The notes: generated by a model from the sequence alone, not told the origin. Numbered from the stretch's first letter, positions 1-8,870 are shown. The stretch is 48,186 nucleotides of DNA from an uncultured Succiniclasticum sp. (GCA_900544275.1 UQUU01000012.1:1-48186); one strand, 5' to 3'. Numbers and translations are program-made.

Positions 1-66
1 TTAAGCTCTCACGCGTCGAAAGTACTTGGCTGGAAGCGGCCCGGGAGGATAGATTGTTGCCGGTAG
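1..66 (+). rRNA. rrf: 5S ribosomal RNA, 3' part only
   Basis: The opening bases match the 3' half of bacterial 5S rRNA: the GTTAAGCTC-like region, then GTACTTGGCTGGAAGCGGCC, a GGGAGGATAG block and a TTGCCGGT end that would pair with the missing 5' end. An intrinsic terminator follows at once, as expected at the end of an rrs-rrl-rrf operon. The 5' half and the rest of the operon lie outside the window. The exact 3' end (about 64-67) is estimated. Confidence 0.85.
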
Positions 67-68
67 GA

Positions 69-106
69 AACCGCACTGCAGAGAATATCCGCAGTGCGGT
101 TTTTTG
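69..106 (+). terminator. Intrinsic terminator of the rRNA operon
   Basis: An 11-bp perfect stem (AACCGCACTGC paired with GCAGTGCGGTT) is followed by a run of six T. It sits directly after the 5S rRNA. Confidence 0.9.
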
Positions 107-161
107 TTATGTAAAACAACCGCCCGCTTTATGACAGGGTTATGATCAGACATCACATTTC

Positions 162-189
162 TTGACATTTGGGGATTTTATGATATAGT
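162..189 (+). promoter_or_regulatory. Sigma-A type promoter for the queT leader RNA
   Basis: TTGACA (162-167) and TATAGT (184-189) are separated by 16 bp. This is a near-consensus housekeeping promoter. Transcription would start near 196, about 270 nt before queT. Confidence 0.75.
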
Positions 190-195
190 ATTACA

Positions 196-393
196 GTAAC
201 TAAATAGCAGACAGTTCGTGACCATCCTGTCTTTAAAGAAAACTACGGGCGCAGGTTTATGTGTTCATTTGGGGCTAAGCATAAGAGGTCCTGAAAAAGT
301 TGAGGGAGATAATGAGAAAATATCTCTATTGACTTAGAGCAGCACGGTCTTGCAAAACAGAGTATGACGCCTATAGTTTATAGGCGTTTTTTT
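196..393 (+). ncRNA. Unclassified leader or small RNA upstream of queT
   Basis: About 200 nt without a coding frame run from a strong promoter to an intrinsic terminator. A small hairpin (GAGATA...TATCTC, 306-326) lies inside. I compared it by eye with preQ1-I, preQ1-II and THF riboswitches and found no convincing match. The size and the promoter/terminator layout would also fit 6S RNA, but I could not draw a convincing closing stem. It is either an attenuating leader of queT-queF or a separate small RNA. Confidence 0.4.
367..393 (+). terminator. Terminator or attenuator ahead of queT
   Basis: ACGCCTATAG pairs with the following TATAGGCG, and seven T follow. It lies about 70 bp before the queT start, so it either ends a small RNA or attenuates queT. 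Confidence 0.8.
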
Positions 394-463
394 ATGGCCC
401 GGATCATGGTGTTATTCCGCTACGGATAAGTTGAAGAACTTAGTTGGAAAGGGCTTGATTAGT

Positions 464-976
464 ATGAAAAAAGAATTTACATCAACACAAAAAATCACAA
501 TTTCCGCTATTTGCATTGCTTTGTATTTAGTGGTTATGTTATGTACTCAGGGGTTTGCTTTTGGCCAATATCAGGTTCGTATCGCTACCGCCTTATATGG
601 CCTGTCTTACAATTTTCCCTTCCTTGTTCTCCCGTTTGGTATTGCCAATGTGACCAGCAATATTTTAATGGGAAGTTTGGGGCCGCTTGATGCAATCTGC
701 GGCTTTTTTATGGGCATTGCGGTAAGCGGCGCTATCGTGTTGGGCAGGAAAGCCGGTTTCGGGAGTTGGATCGTAGCTGCAGCAGTTACGTTGCTGCCTG
801 GTTTAGGCGTGCCTTTGTGGCTTTCTCCTTTGCTGGGGATCCCTTACGGGATTTTGGTGACGGGCTTACTGATTGGGCAGCTAATTGCCGGAATCGCAGG
901 TATGTTGTTGATCAATGCGTTGGAGCGGGCGGACGTACTTAACTTCGCATTTAACACAGCAAAAGAAAGAGAATGA
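464..976 (+). CDS. queT: QueT family transporter (queuosine precursor uptake)
   Basis: A 170-residue, very hydrophobic protein of the QueT/COG4708 family. These are S-components of energy-coupling-factor transporters thought to import a queuosine precursor such as preQ0 or preQ1. About five or six membrane segments are visible after a short basic N-terminus, and the central ALYGLSYNFPFLVLPFGIAN stretch is typical of the family. I chose ATG 464 because GGAAAGGG lies about 10 bp upstream. A TTG at 431 is in frame but has no ribosome site. queF follows almost at once, and the shared pathway (queuosine modification of tRNA) supports both calls. The ECF ATPase and T-component are not in this window. 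Expression is probably governed by the leader and terminator upstream. Confidence 0.85.
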   Translation: MKKEFTSTQKITISAICIALYLVVMLCTQGFAFGQYQVRIATALYGLSYNFPFLVLPFGIANVTSNILMGSLGPLDAICGFFMGIAVSGAIVLGRKAGFGSWIVAAAVTLLPGLGVPLWLSPLLGIPYGILVTGLLIGQLIAGIAGMLLINALERADVLNFAFNTAKERE

Positions 977-999
977 GACGGAAAGAAGAAGGGAAGAAC

Positions 1000-1497
1000 A
1001 TGACTGCAGGAAGAACGAAAGATGAATTGCAAAGTGTCAATTTATTAGGGAAGAAAACTGCCTATAACTTTGATTACACGCCGGAAATCCTGGAATCTTT
1101 CCCTAATAAGCATCCGGGAAATGACTATTTTATTAAATTTAATTGTCCGGAGTTTACGAGTCTTTGCCCGAAAACCGGGCAACCGGATTTTGCCACGATT
1201 TATATTTCTTATGTACCGGATCAAAAACTGGTGGAAAGTAAGTCTCTTAAACTGTATTTGTTCAGTTTTCGCAATCATGGGGATTTTCATGAGGACTGTG
1301 TCAATATCATCATGAAAGATTTGATCCGTTTGCTTTCTCCCAAATATATTGAAGTCTGGGGTAAATTTTTGCCGCGTGGCGGTCTGTCTATCGATCCTTT
1401 TGCCAATTATGGTAAACCGGGTACGGAATGGGAAGAAACGGCTCACAAACGTCTTCACTATCACGATATGACCCCGGAAAATATTACGAACCGTTAA
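1000..1497 (+). CDS. queF: NADPH-dependent 7-cyano-7-deazaguanine (preQ0) reductase
   Basis: QueF reduces preQ0 to preQ1 with two NADPH, a late cytosolic step of queuosine synthesis. The 165-residue length equals the unimodular (Bacillus-type) enzyme. FTSLCPKTGQPDFA carries the catalytic cysteine (Cys56), which forms a thioimide with the substrate, and LVESKSLKLY followed by FRNHGDFHED is the QueF signature with the NADPH-binding region. ATG 1000 is preferred, with AGAAGGGA just upstream. An in-frame ATG at 973 overlaps the queT stop but lacks a ribosome site. It forms an operon with queT. The other queuosine genes (queC, queD, queE, tgt) are absent here, so the cell may both make and import precursors. 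Confidence 0.95.
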   Translation: MTAGRTKDELQSVNLLGKKTAYNFDYTPEILESFPNKHPGNDYFIKFNCPEFTSLCPKTGQPDFATIYISYVPDQKLVESKSLKLYLFSFRNHGDFHEDCVNIIMKDLIRLLSPKYIEVWGKFLPRGGLSIDPFANYGKPGTEWEETAHKRLHYHDMTPENITNR

Positions 1498-1557
1498 GAT
1501 GGCCGTTATCTGAACTTCTTTACGGCGACATCATATATTTTTTACATTATTTTGCTC

Positions 1558-1586
1558 TTCACATTTACAGGGTACTATGATAGAAT
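1558..1586 (+). promoter_or_regulatory. Probable promoter of the cggR-gap operon
   Basis: TTCACA (1558-1563) and TAGAAT (1581-1586) have a 17-bp spacer and lie about 80 bp before cggR. The putative CggR operator sits downstream of it, as in Bacillus. The match is moderate. Confidence 0.5.
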
Positions 1587-1623
1587 GTTTCTGTAAGGAG
1601 GAGCAATTTATTTTATTACTTGT

Positions 1624-1655
1624 GGGACTAAAAATGTTCCGGACGGGACAAAAGT
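1624..1655 (+). promoter_or_regulatory. CggR operator-like direct repeat
   Basis: GGGAC-N6-TGTTC, then four bases, then CGGGAC with a weaker second half. This resembles the tandem GGGAC-N6-TGTCC operator bound by Bacillus CggR. It lies between the promoter and the cggR ribosome site, consistent with autorepression relieved by fructose-1,6-bisphosphate. Confidence 0.65.
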
Positions 1656-1667
1656 GGGAGGTTGATC

Positions 1668-2705
1668 GTGGATAACATTATCAACTTACAAAAAAAGATC
1701 GTTCCTGAAATGACAGATTTATTGATAGAACGCTATCGCATCTTGCGCCAGGTCAGCAATGATCAGCCGGTGGGCAGGCGTGTACTTGCAGGCAAGCTGA
1801 ATCTCAGCGAACGTATCCTGCGTTCGCAGGTGGATTTTCTTAAGGGCTGCGGCTTGCTCAGCTATTCCTCTGCCGGTATGGCTGTGACAGATGAAGGAAG
1901 TGAAATTTTGCGGGAACTTGCGGAATATGTACGTAAGTTGCAGGGTTTGTCTTCTCTGGAACAGATTTTATTAGGCAAACTGACGGTAAAGAAGGTAGTG
2001 ATCCTACCGGGAGACAGTGACGAAGAAGCCGTGGTAAAACGCGAGATTGGACGCGCGGCTGCGCATGTGCTTGTCTCTTTATTGGAGGAGGGAAAAGGGC
2101 GCATAGTAGCAGTCAGTGGTGGAACGACACTGGCGGCGGCAGCCTCTAATATTCGGGGGAATTTCCCGGATGTGGTCGTGGTTCCTGCCAGAGGTGGCCT
2201 GGGGGATACGTTGGAGTTGCAGGCGAATACGATCGCGACGGTGATGGCGCGACATTTGCGGGCCGCGTATCGCCAACTGTATGTGCCGGATTCGGTGAGT
2301 CAGGAAATCCTGAACAGTATTTTGGCCGAGGATGCCGGAATTCGCGCCGTAGTTGACATAATAAAGCATGCCGATATTCTGGTTCATGGCATTGGCAGGG
2401 CAGATGTAATGGCCCGGCACCGCCATCTGCCGCAGACGTTTATTGACAGGCTGCTGGAACAAGGCGCGGTAGGCGAAGCTGTGGGACAGTACAGCGATAT
2501 CCGGGGGCAACAGATTTATATGACGAATAACGCAGGGCTCATGATGAATGATCTGCCTCGCATCGGTACTGTGATCGGGGTTGCAGGCGGAAAATCAAAA
2601 GCCAAAGCGATCATCGCGGTATCTCGGGCTACGAAACAGGATATATTGATTACGGATGAAGCGGCGGCCAATGAAATGGTAGCTCTCTTTGAAGCAGGAA
2701 ATTAA
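1668..2705 (+). CDS. cggR: Central glycolytic genes regulator, SorC/DeoR family
   Basis: A 345-residue repressor of the glycolytic operon. The N-terminus (QKKIVPEM, then RYRILRQV and a PVGRRVLAGKLNLSERILR helix-turn-helix, about residues 5-60) matches Bacillus CggR closely. The rest is the SorC-type sugar-phosphate sensor domain, recognisable from VSGGTTLAAAA and GIGRADVMARH. In Bacillus, fructose-1,6-bisphosphate binding here lowers operator affinity. I chose GTG 1668, seven bases after GGGAGG. The upstream TTG at 1662 would abut that ribosome site. The gene lies directly ahead of gap and behind an operator-like repeat, the classical arrangement for an autoregulated repressor. Confidence 0.92.
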   Translation: MDNIINLQKKIVPEMTDLLIERYRILRQVSNDQPVGRRVLAGKLNLSERILRSQVDFLKGCGLLSYSSAGMAVTDEGSEILRELAEYVRKLQGLSSLEQILLGKLTVKKVVILPGDSDEEAVVKREIGRAAAHVLVSLLEEGKGRIVAVSGGTTLAAAASNIRGNFPDVVVVPARGGLGDTLELQANTIATVMARHLRAAYRQLYVPDSVSQEILNSILAEDAGIRAVVDIIKHADILVHGIGRADVMARHRHLPQTFIDRLLEQGAVGEAVGQYSDIRGQQIYMTNNAGLMMNDLPRIGTVIGVAGGKSKAKAIIAVSRATKQDILITDEAAANEMVALFEAGN

Positions 2706-2715
2706 TTGGGTTTTC

Positions 2716-2724
2716 TGTTATAAT
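2716..2724 (+). promoter_or_regulatory. Possible extended -10 promoter for gap
   Basis: TGTTATAAT is a TGn-extended -10 element just after cggR, without a good -35. It could give gap-pgk-eno transcription independent of the cggR promoter. Confidence 0.35.
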
Positions 2725-2872
2725 AAATAGCAGTGGATCAGAATTAATCCAAGCCGGTTTAATCGGAATCGGACATCCTCGTTTTTTTAGATAATAAGGA
2801 TTTTTAAATTTTGTTTAATTAATCCGGTAAAAACAAATAAAGTAGATGTTTAATTTTAAGGAGGAAGAAAAC

Positions 2873-3883
2873 ATGGCAGTTGCAAAAATTGGTATCAATG
2901 GGTTTGGTCGTATCGGCCGTTTGGTTCTGCGGGCTTCTTTGAAGAATCCCGATGTGGAGATCATGGCAATCAATGATCCGGCTGACTCTAAAACATTGGC
3001 ACATCTTTTAAAATATGATTCCGTACACGGTACATTAAAAGATGATATTGGCTACGGTGAAGACTATATCACAGTAAATGGTAAAAAGATCCTGGTCTCT
3101 TCAGATCGGAATCCGTCTGAAATACCATGGGCCAAAGAAGGCGCTGAGATCATAGCGGAATGTACAGGTCGCTTTACGGATGCGGATGATGCCAGGGGAC
3201 ATCTGGTAGGCGGGGCTAAAAAAGTAGTTATTTCCGCGCCGGCGAAAAAAGAAGATATTACGATTGTAATGGGTGTAAACGAAGAAAAGTATGATCCCGC
3301 GTTGCATACTATCGTTTCCAATGCCTCTTGCACCACGAACTGTCTGGCGCCGTTCACAAAGGTACTTTTGGAAAAATTTGGTATCGAAAGCGGTTTGATG
3401 ACTACGGTGCATGCTTATACAAATGATCAGCGTATTCTTGATGTAGGCCATAAAGACCTGCGCCGTGCCCGCGCTGCGGCAATGTCCATTATTCCTACTA
3501 CGACCGGTGCGGCAAAGGCCGTATCTCTGGTGCTGCCGGAGCTGGCGGGCAAACTTAACGGTTTTGCCATGCGCGTTCCTACACCGGATGTTTCCATTAC
3601 TGACTTAACAGTAAATCTCAGCAGAGATACTACAGCCGAAGAAATTAATGCGGTGCTCAAGGAAGCATCGGAAGGTCCGTTGAAAGGCATTCTTGGCTAT
3701 ACGGAATTGCCTCTGGTATCGAAAGATTTCCAGGATGATCCCCGTTCTTCCATTATTGACGGGTTGTCTACTATGGTCATCAATAAACGCTTGGCAAAAG
3801 TCGTTTCCTGGTATGATAACGAATGGGGCTATTCCAACCGTATAGTGGATTTAGCTGTTTACATGGCAAAGAAAGGCCAGTAA
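2873..3883 (+). CDS. gap: Glyceraldehyde-3-phosphate dehydrogenase, type I
   Basis: A 336-residue NAD-dependent enzyme of glycolysis that converts glyceraldehyde-3-phosphate to 1,3-bisphosphoglycerate. The Rossmann start INGFGRIGR, the catalytic SCTTNCLAP with Cys153, and the C-terminal WYDNEWGYSNR are all intact. ATG 2873 follows AAGGAGG by eight bases. An earlier in-frame ATG at 2846 overlaps that ribosome site and is rejected. Gene order and the CggR regulator point to the glycolytic rather than the gluconeogenic isozyme. A 111-bp gap containing a hairpin separates it from the PGK-TPI gene. Confidence 0.97.
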   Translation: MAVAKIGINGFGRIGRLVLRASLKNPDVEIMAINDPADSKTLAHLLKYDSVHGTLKDDIGYGEDYITVNGKKILVSSDRNPSEIPWAKEGAEIIAECTGRFTDADDARGHLVGGAKKVVISAPAKKEDITIVMGVNEEKYDPALHTIVSNASCTTNCLAPFTKVLLEKFGIESGLMTTVHAYTNDQRILDVGHKDLRRARAAAMSIIPTTTGAAKAVSLVLPELAGKLNGFAMRVPTPDVSITDLTVNLSRDTTAEEINAVLKEASEGPLKGILGYTELPLVSKDFQDDPRSSIIDGLSTMVINKRLAKVVSWYDNEWGYSNRIVDLAVYMAKKGQ

Positions 3884-3898
3884 AGTTTGCTTGTAAGT

Positions 3899-3921
3899 CG
3901 ACATCCGGTTTTCGGGTGTCG
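3899..3921 (+). other. Hairpin in the gap-pgk spacer
   Basis: CGACATCCG pairs with CGGGTGTCG around a short TTTT-containing loop. Only a broken T-tract follows, so it is more likely a leaky terminator or an mRNA-stability or processing hairpin. Confidence 0.5.
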
Positions 3922-3994
3922 GCTTTGTTTGCGTTTTCGTGAAAGTATAAATGCAGAACAGAAATAAGCGCGTTTTAAAGGAGGATGCAGTTTC

Positions 3995-5920
3995 GTGGAT
4001 AAGAAAATCCTTTCTGATGTGAACGTTTCAGGTAAGAAAGTTCTGGTGCGGGTCGATTTTAATGTGCCGCAAGATGAGGCGGGACATATTACGGATGATA
4101 ATCGTATGCAGGCAGCTTTACCTACGATCCGGTATTTGCTGGAGCATGAGGCAGCGGTCATTTTAATGAGTCATCTGGGCAGACCTAAAGGCGAAGTAAA
4201 TCTTAAATACAGCTTAAAGCCTGTGGCCGAACATTTAGCCGAATTGTTGGGTAAACCGGTTGCTTTTGTCCCGGATTGCGTGGGCGAAGCGGCGGAAACG
4301 GCAGCCGCTTCTTTGGAAGCAGGACAGGTATTACTGCTGGAGAATCTGCGTTTTCATAAAGAAGAAGAAAAAAATGATCTGGGTTTTGCCGAAAAACTTT
4401 CAACTCTGGCAGATGTATACGTGAATGATGGTTTCGGCGTTTCCCACCGGGCGCATGCTTCGGTGGAAGGAATTACGCATTTTCTTCCCAGCGCAGCCGG
4501 TTTTTTGTTGGAGCAGGAGATCCGCTTTATCGGGGGAGCCGTTCATAATCCGCAGCATCCGTTTGTCGCCATTATTGGCGGCGCCAAGGTTTCGGATAAG
4601 ATCGGCGTTATCACCAATCTGTTAGGCAAAGTAGATAAGCTTTTGATTGGCGGCGGTATGGCCAATACCTTTTTAGCGGCGCAGGGCATACCGATGGGAA
4701 AATCGCTGGTAGAGACCGAGAAAATAGAAGAAGCGAAGCGGATTCTGGCAGAGGCAGCGGCAAATCAGGTCACCTTTTTATTGCCGGTAGATCTGGTTAT
4801 GGCAAAGGAATTTAAGGCCGATGCAGAATATGAAGTGCAGACATTAGAGGAACTGAATCAGGACTCTATGGCGCTGGACATCGGACCTGCCACCTGCCAA
4901 TTGTACAAAGACGCGGTTAAGAATGCAAAACTGGTTGTCTGGAACGGACCGATGGGTGTGTTTGAAATGGACGCATTCTGTAAAGGCACGGAAGCGGTGG
5001 CTAAAGCAGTAGCTGAAAGCGGAGCCGTCAGCATCGTCGGTGGCGGAGACAGTGTCGCAGCAGTCAAAAAGATTCGTTTGGAAGATAAAATCAGCCATAT
5101 TTCCACCGGTGGCGGCGCTTCTCTGGAATATCTGGAAGGGAAGGTACTGCCGGGGGTAGAAGCACTGGACAATATACGCCGGCATCTGATTGCCGGGAAC
5201 TGGAAGATGCATAAAACGGTAGATGAGGCGTTGGATCTGGCAGAAGGCCTGGTGGAAGAAACCAACGGTACGGAAAATGAGGTCGTTATCTTCCCGTCCT
5301 TTACTGCTCTGGAAAGTGTGGCGGAAGCTATTGATGGAAAAGCAGTAGGGTATGGCGCGCAGGACTTGTGTTGGGAAGATGCGGGTGCCTATACGGGGGC
5401 AGTTTCCGGTTCGCAGATTGCGGATATTGGCTGTGAATATGTGATCGTAGGACATAGCGAACGCCGCACGCTTTTTGGTGAAACGGATGAAATCGTGGCG
5501 AAGAAAATCGCCGCCGCCTATCGCAACGGCCTGAAGCCGCTTTTGTGTGTGGGGGAAACTGCGGCAGAGCGGGAAGAAGGAATTACAGAAACGCGTATTG
5601 TGGCACAGTTGGAAAAGGGCCTGCAGGGAGTAGACAAAGAGCAGGCATCTGTATTGACCGTGGCCTATGAGCCTTTATGGGCTATCGGAACAGGCAATAC
5701 CGCTACGGTAAAGGATGCGCAGATCGTCTGCCTCTTGATCCGGAATACCCTGGAAAAATTATTTGGTGAAGCGGTGGCACGTCATATTCGCGTCTTGTAC
5801 GGCGGCAGTGTAAAAGAAGATAATGCCGGACAGTTTAAAACAGAAGGCATTGATGGTGTGTTGGTTGGCGGCGCCAGCCTTCAAGTTGAAAGTTTTGCTA
5901 AGATAGTCAGAAGCTTCTGA
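3995..5920 (+). CDS. pgk/tpiA: Bifunctional phosphoglycerate kinase / triosephosphate isomerase fusion
   Basis: One 641-residue frame encodes two complete glycolytic enzymes. Residues 1-394 are PGK: the start region RVDFNVP, the VSHRAHASVEG loop, GGAKVSDKIG, and the nucleotide site GGGDSVAA. From residue 395 a full triosephosphate isomerase begins at RRHLIAGNWKMHK, with the catalytic His in GHSERR (487), the catalytic Glu in YEPLWAIGTG (559) and the phosphate-binding LYGGSVKEDN. No stop codon lies between the domains, and no ATG or GTG start with a ribosome site is placed at the junction, so TPI is probably made only as a fusion. GTG 3995 follows AAAGGAGG. Thermotoga is the known precedent for a PGK-TPI fusion. 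The product would carry out two steps of triose metabolism in the cytosol. Confidence 0.96.
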   Translation: MDKKILSDVNVSGKKVLVRVDFNVPQDEAGHITDDNRMQAALPTIRYLLEHEAAVILMSHLGRPKGEVNLKYSLKPVAEHLAELLGKPVAFVPDCVGEAAETAAASLEAGQVLLLENLRFHKEEEKNDLGFAEKLSTLADVYVNDGFGVSHRAHASVEGITHFLPSAAGFLLEQEIRFIGGAVHNPQHPFVAIIGGAKVSDKIGVITNLLGKVDKLLIGGGMANTFLAAQGIPMGKSLVETEKIEEAKRILAEAAANQVTFLLPVDLVMAKEFKADAEYEVQTLEELNQDSMALDIGPATCQLYKDAVKNAKLVVWNGPMGVFEMDAFCKGTEAVAKAVAESGAVSIVGGGDSVAAVKKIRLEDKISHISTGGGASLEYLEGKVLPGVEALDNIRRHLIAGNWKMHKTVDEALDLAEGLVEETNGTENEVVIFPSFTALESVAEAIDGKAVGYGAQDLCWEDAGAYTGAVSGSQIADIGCEYVIVGHSERRTLFGETDEIVAKKIAAAYRNGLKPLLCVGETAAEREEGITETRIVAQLEKGLQGVDKEQASVLTVAYEPLWAIGTGNTATVKDAQIVCLLIRNTLEKLFGEAVARHIRVLYGGSVKEDNAGQFKTEGIDGVLVGGASLQVESFAKIVRSF

Positions 5921-5945
5921 TGCAGAAACTCCTAAAGGAGAAAGA

Positions 5946-7508
5946 ATGTTAAAGAAACCAGTTGTACTCATGATTTTAGATGGTTGGGGCCTGGCTCCGG
6001 CCTCCGCTCATAATGCTGCTGTTTTGGCCCGGACGCCGCATCTGGACAGTTATTTTGCCCGGTATTCGCACACGCGTCTGGATGCCAGCGGCGAAGATGT
6101 AGGTCTGCCTGCCGGGCAGATTGGGAATTCGGAAGTGGGGCATTTGAATATTGGCGCAGGACGCATTATTTATCAGTCATTGTCCCTTATTTCCAACGCT
6201 ATTAAAGAAGGCAGTTTTTTTCAAAATAAAATATTACTTGAAGCGATGCAGCACGCCAGGGAGAAAAAAAGTTCTTTGCACCTTATGGGACTTTTGAGTG
6301 ACGGCGGGGTGCATAGCCATATCAAGCACCTGGAGGCGCTGATCGATATGGCGCGGGAAATGGGTCTGTCCAAGGTGTATGTCCATGCTTTTTTGGACGG
6401 CAGGGACGTGCCGCCGCAAAGTGCGCTGCAGTATGTGCAGGCGCTGGAAACCTTCATGAAATGGAAAGGCACCGGTAAGATTGCTACTGTAAGCGGTCGT
6501 TATTATGCCATGGATCGGGACAAACGCTGGGAAAGGATAGAAAAAGCGTACCGGGCCATGGTCAAAGGCGAAGGAGAAATCTTTACTTCTGCGGAAGAGG
6601 GGATCAAAGCCTCTTATGCGGCCGGGGTCCATGATGAATTTGTTGTTCCTTTTCGCGTAGTAAAAGGGACGAAAGCGGGCGCTGCCGCCGGTAACTTAAA
6701 AGTAGAAGCGGACAGCCGGATCCGTAAAAATGACAGTGTGATTTTTTTCAATTTCCGTCCGGATCGGGCAAGAGAAATAACCCGGGCCCTGCGGGATGAA
6801 GAATTCCCTTATTTTGAACGAACCAAGGGTTCCCGCCCTATTCACATGGTGAGCCTGACGCAGTATGACAAAACTTTTGATTTACCTGTTGCGTTCCCGC
6901 CGGAGCACTATAAAAATACCCTGGGCGAAGTGCTGGCGGAAAAAGGGCTGCACCAGCTGCGTATTGCGGAAACGGAAAAATATGCGCATGTGACCTTTTT
7001 CTTTAATGGCGGGGTAGAAGAACCTAATCAAAATGAGGATCGTCTCCTGATCCCTTCCCCTAAAGTCGCTACCTATGATTTACAGCCGGAAATGAGCGCT
7101 CCTCTGGTTACAGAGACATTGTTGAAGGCGTTGGATGAAGATAAGTACGATGTGGTCATTTTAAATTTTGCCAACCCCGACATGGTGGGTCATACGGGAA
7201 TTTTGGCCGCTGCAGTGAAAGCGATGGAAGCGGTGGATGAATGTGCAGGCAAGGTGGTGGACAAGGTCCTCAAGCTGGGAGGGACGGTTTGTATCACGGC
7301 CGACCACGGCAACCTGGAAAAAATGCAAAACGAGGATGGCACGCCTTGTACTGCCCATACTACCAATAAGGTGCCCTTTATCATCGTTGGTGGGGCGCAT
7401 ACCTGCATTGTGCGGGAAGGACGCTTGGCCGATATCGCGCCCACATTGCTGCGGTTGCTGGATATCCCTCAGCCGCAAGAAATGACAGGGCACTGCTTGT
7501 TGGATTAG
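5946..7508 (+). CDS. gpmI: 2,3-bisphosphoglycerate-independent phosphoglycerate mutase
   Basis: A 520-residue manganese-dependent enzyme of the alkaline phosphatase superfamily that interconverts 3- and 2-phosphoglycerate. The metal-binding start MILDGWG, the phosphoserine loop GNSEVGHLNIGAGR (serine near residue 61), DGRDVPP, RPDRAREI and the C-terminal metal site TADHGNLEKM are all present. The length is normal for the family (about 510-520). The start follows AAAGGAG and lies 25 bp after the PGK-TPI stop, so the genes are co-transcribed. Translation of gpmI is tightly packed with its neighbours in the glycolytic operon. Confidence 0.97.
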   Translation: MLKKPVVLMILDGWGLAPASAHNAAVLARTPHLDSYFARYSHTRLDASGEDVGLPAGQIGNSEVGHLNIGAGRIIYQSLSLISNAIKEGSFFQNKILLEAMQHAREKKSSLHLMGLLSDGGVHSHIKHLEALIDMAREMGLSKVYVHAFLDGRDVPPQSALQYVQALETFMKWKGTGKIATVSGRYYAMDRDKRWERIEKAYRAMVKGEGEIFTSAEEGIKASYAAGVHDEFVVPFRVVKGTKAGAAAGNLKVEADSRIRKNDSVIFFNFRPDRAREITRALRDEEFPYFERTKGSRPIHMVSLTQYDKTFDLPVAFPPEHYKNTLGEVLAEKGLHQLRIAETEKYAHVTFFFNGGVEEPNQNEDRLLIPSPKVATYDLQPEMSAPLVTETLLKALDEDKYDVVILNFANPDMVGHTGILAAAVKAMEAVDECAGKVVDKVLKLGGTVCITADHGNLEKMQNEDGTPCTAHTTNKVPFIIVGGAHTCIVREGRLADIAPTLLRLLDIPQPQEMTGHCLLD

Positions 7509-7586
7509 CAGGAAAGAAGCTTTTGCTTTTCCGATGGCCGGATTTTAACAAAAAATATTTGAAAAAAGAAAAGGTAGGGTGATGTT

Positions 7587-8870
7587 ATGTCAATCATTAC
7601 GCAGGCTTATGCACGAGAAATTCTGGATTCCAGAGGCAATCCCACGGTAGAAGTGGAGATCGTGTTGGAAGACGGTACGGTAGGCCGCGCAGCGGTGCCC
7701 TCCGGCGCTTCTACCGGCGCACATGAAGCGGTGGAACTGCGAGATGGAGATGTGCGTCGTTATAAAGGTAAAGGTGTGATTCAGGCGGTAGAAAATGTAA
7801 ACGATGCGATTGCCGATGCGTTGATCGGTCTGGATGCTACGCGCCAAATCGAGATTGATGAATTGCTGATGCGTCTGGATGGCACTCCGAATAAAGGGAA
7901 ACTGGGAGCAAATGCGATTTTAGGCGTATCCATGGCGGTGGCCAAAGCCGCTGCCAATTATGTAGGCCTGCCTCTGTATCAATACTTGGGCGGCACCAAT
8001 GCTCATGAATTGCCGGTACCCATGATGAACATTTTGAACGGGGGACAGCATGCGGATAATAACGTAGATATCCAGGAATTTATGATCATGCCGGTAGGCG
8101 CGGCGAATTTTAGCGAGGCGCTGCGCATGGCGGTGGAGATTTACCATACATTAAAAGCGATTCTGAAAGAAAAAGGTCTGGGGACCGGGTTAGGTGACGA
8201 AGGCGGTTTTGCGCCGAATCTGAAATCCAATGCGGAAGCCCTGGATGTAATCGTGGAAGCGATTGAAAAAGCCGGTTTTAAACCCGGTGAAGAGGTGCAG
8301 TTGGCGATGGACGTGGCGGCCAGTGAATTTTATAAAGGCGGTAAATACCATATGCTGGCAGAAGGGGCTCCGAAAACCAGCACCCAAATGATCAATTATC
8401 TGGCAGAATTAGTCGAAAAATACCCGATTGTTTCCATCGAAGACGGATTAGCAGAAGATGACTGGAAAGGCTGGGCGGCCCTGACTAAAAAGTTGGGGGA
8501 CAAAGTGCAGTTGGTAGGAGATGACCTGTTTGTCACCAATGTAGAACGCCTGGCAACGGGAATCGAGAAAGGCGTCGCTAACGCTATCTTAATTAAAGTC
8601 AATCAGATCGGTACTCTGACGGAAACGTTCCGTGCGGTAGAAATGGCTAAACGGGCCGGCTATACGGCTGTCGTGTCCCACCGCAGCGGTGAAACGGAAG
8701 ATACCACTATGGCCGATATTGCGGTGGCATTAAACGCAGGGCAAATTAAATCCGGCGCGCCGGCCCGTACCGACCGGGTGGCGAAATATAACCAACTGCT
8801 GCGCATCGAAGAAGATCTGGGGCCGGCCGCTTCTTATAAAGGGATGGAAGTATTCTACAACCTGAAATAA
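7587..8870 (+). CDS. eno: Enolase
   Basis: A 427-residue phosphopyruvate hydratase converting 2-phosphoglycerate to phosphoenolpyruvate. ILDSRGNPTVEVEI at the N-terminus, GDEGGFAPNL with a catalytic Glu, SIEDGLAEDDW with metal ligands, and VSHRSGETED near the end are all intact. The length is standard. It is the last glycolytic gene of the cggR operon. A promoter of its own for secG follows. Confidence 0.97.
   Translation: MSIITQAYAREILDSRGNPTVEVEIVLEDGTVGRAAVPSGASTGAHEAVELRDGDVRRYKGKGVIQAVENVNDAIADALIGLDATRQIEIDELLMRLDGTPNKGKLGANAILGVSMAVAKAAANYVGLPLYQYLGGTNAHELPVPMMNILNGGQHADNNVDIQEFMIMPVGAANFSEALRMAVEIYHTLKAILKEKGLGTGLGDEGGFAPNLKSNAEALDVIVEAIEKAGFKPGEEVQLAMDVAASEFYKGGKYHMLAEGAPKTSTQMINYLAELVEKYPIVSIEDGLAEDDWKGWAALTKKLGDKVQLVGDDLFVTNVERLATGIEKGVANAILIKVNQIGTLTETFRAVEMAKRAGYTAVVSHRSGETEDTTMADIAVALNAGQIKSGAPARTDRVAKYNQLLRIEEDLGPAASYKGMEVFYNLK

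Noticed and set aside
196..393. preQ1 riboswitch
   Set aside because: No preQ1-I pseudoknot or preQ1-II core could be drawn. Left as an unclassified leader.
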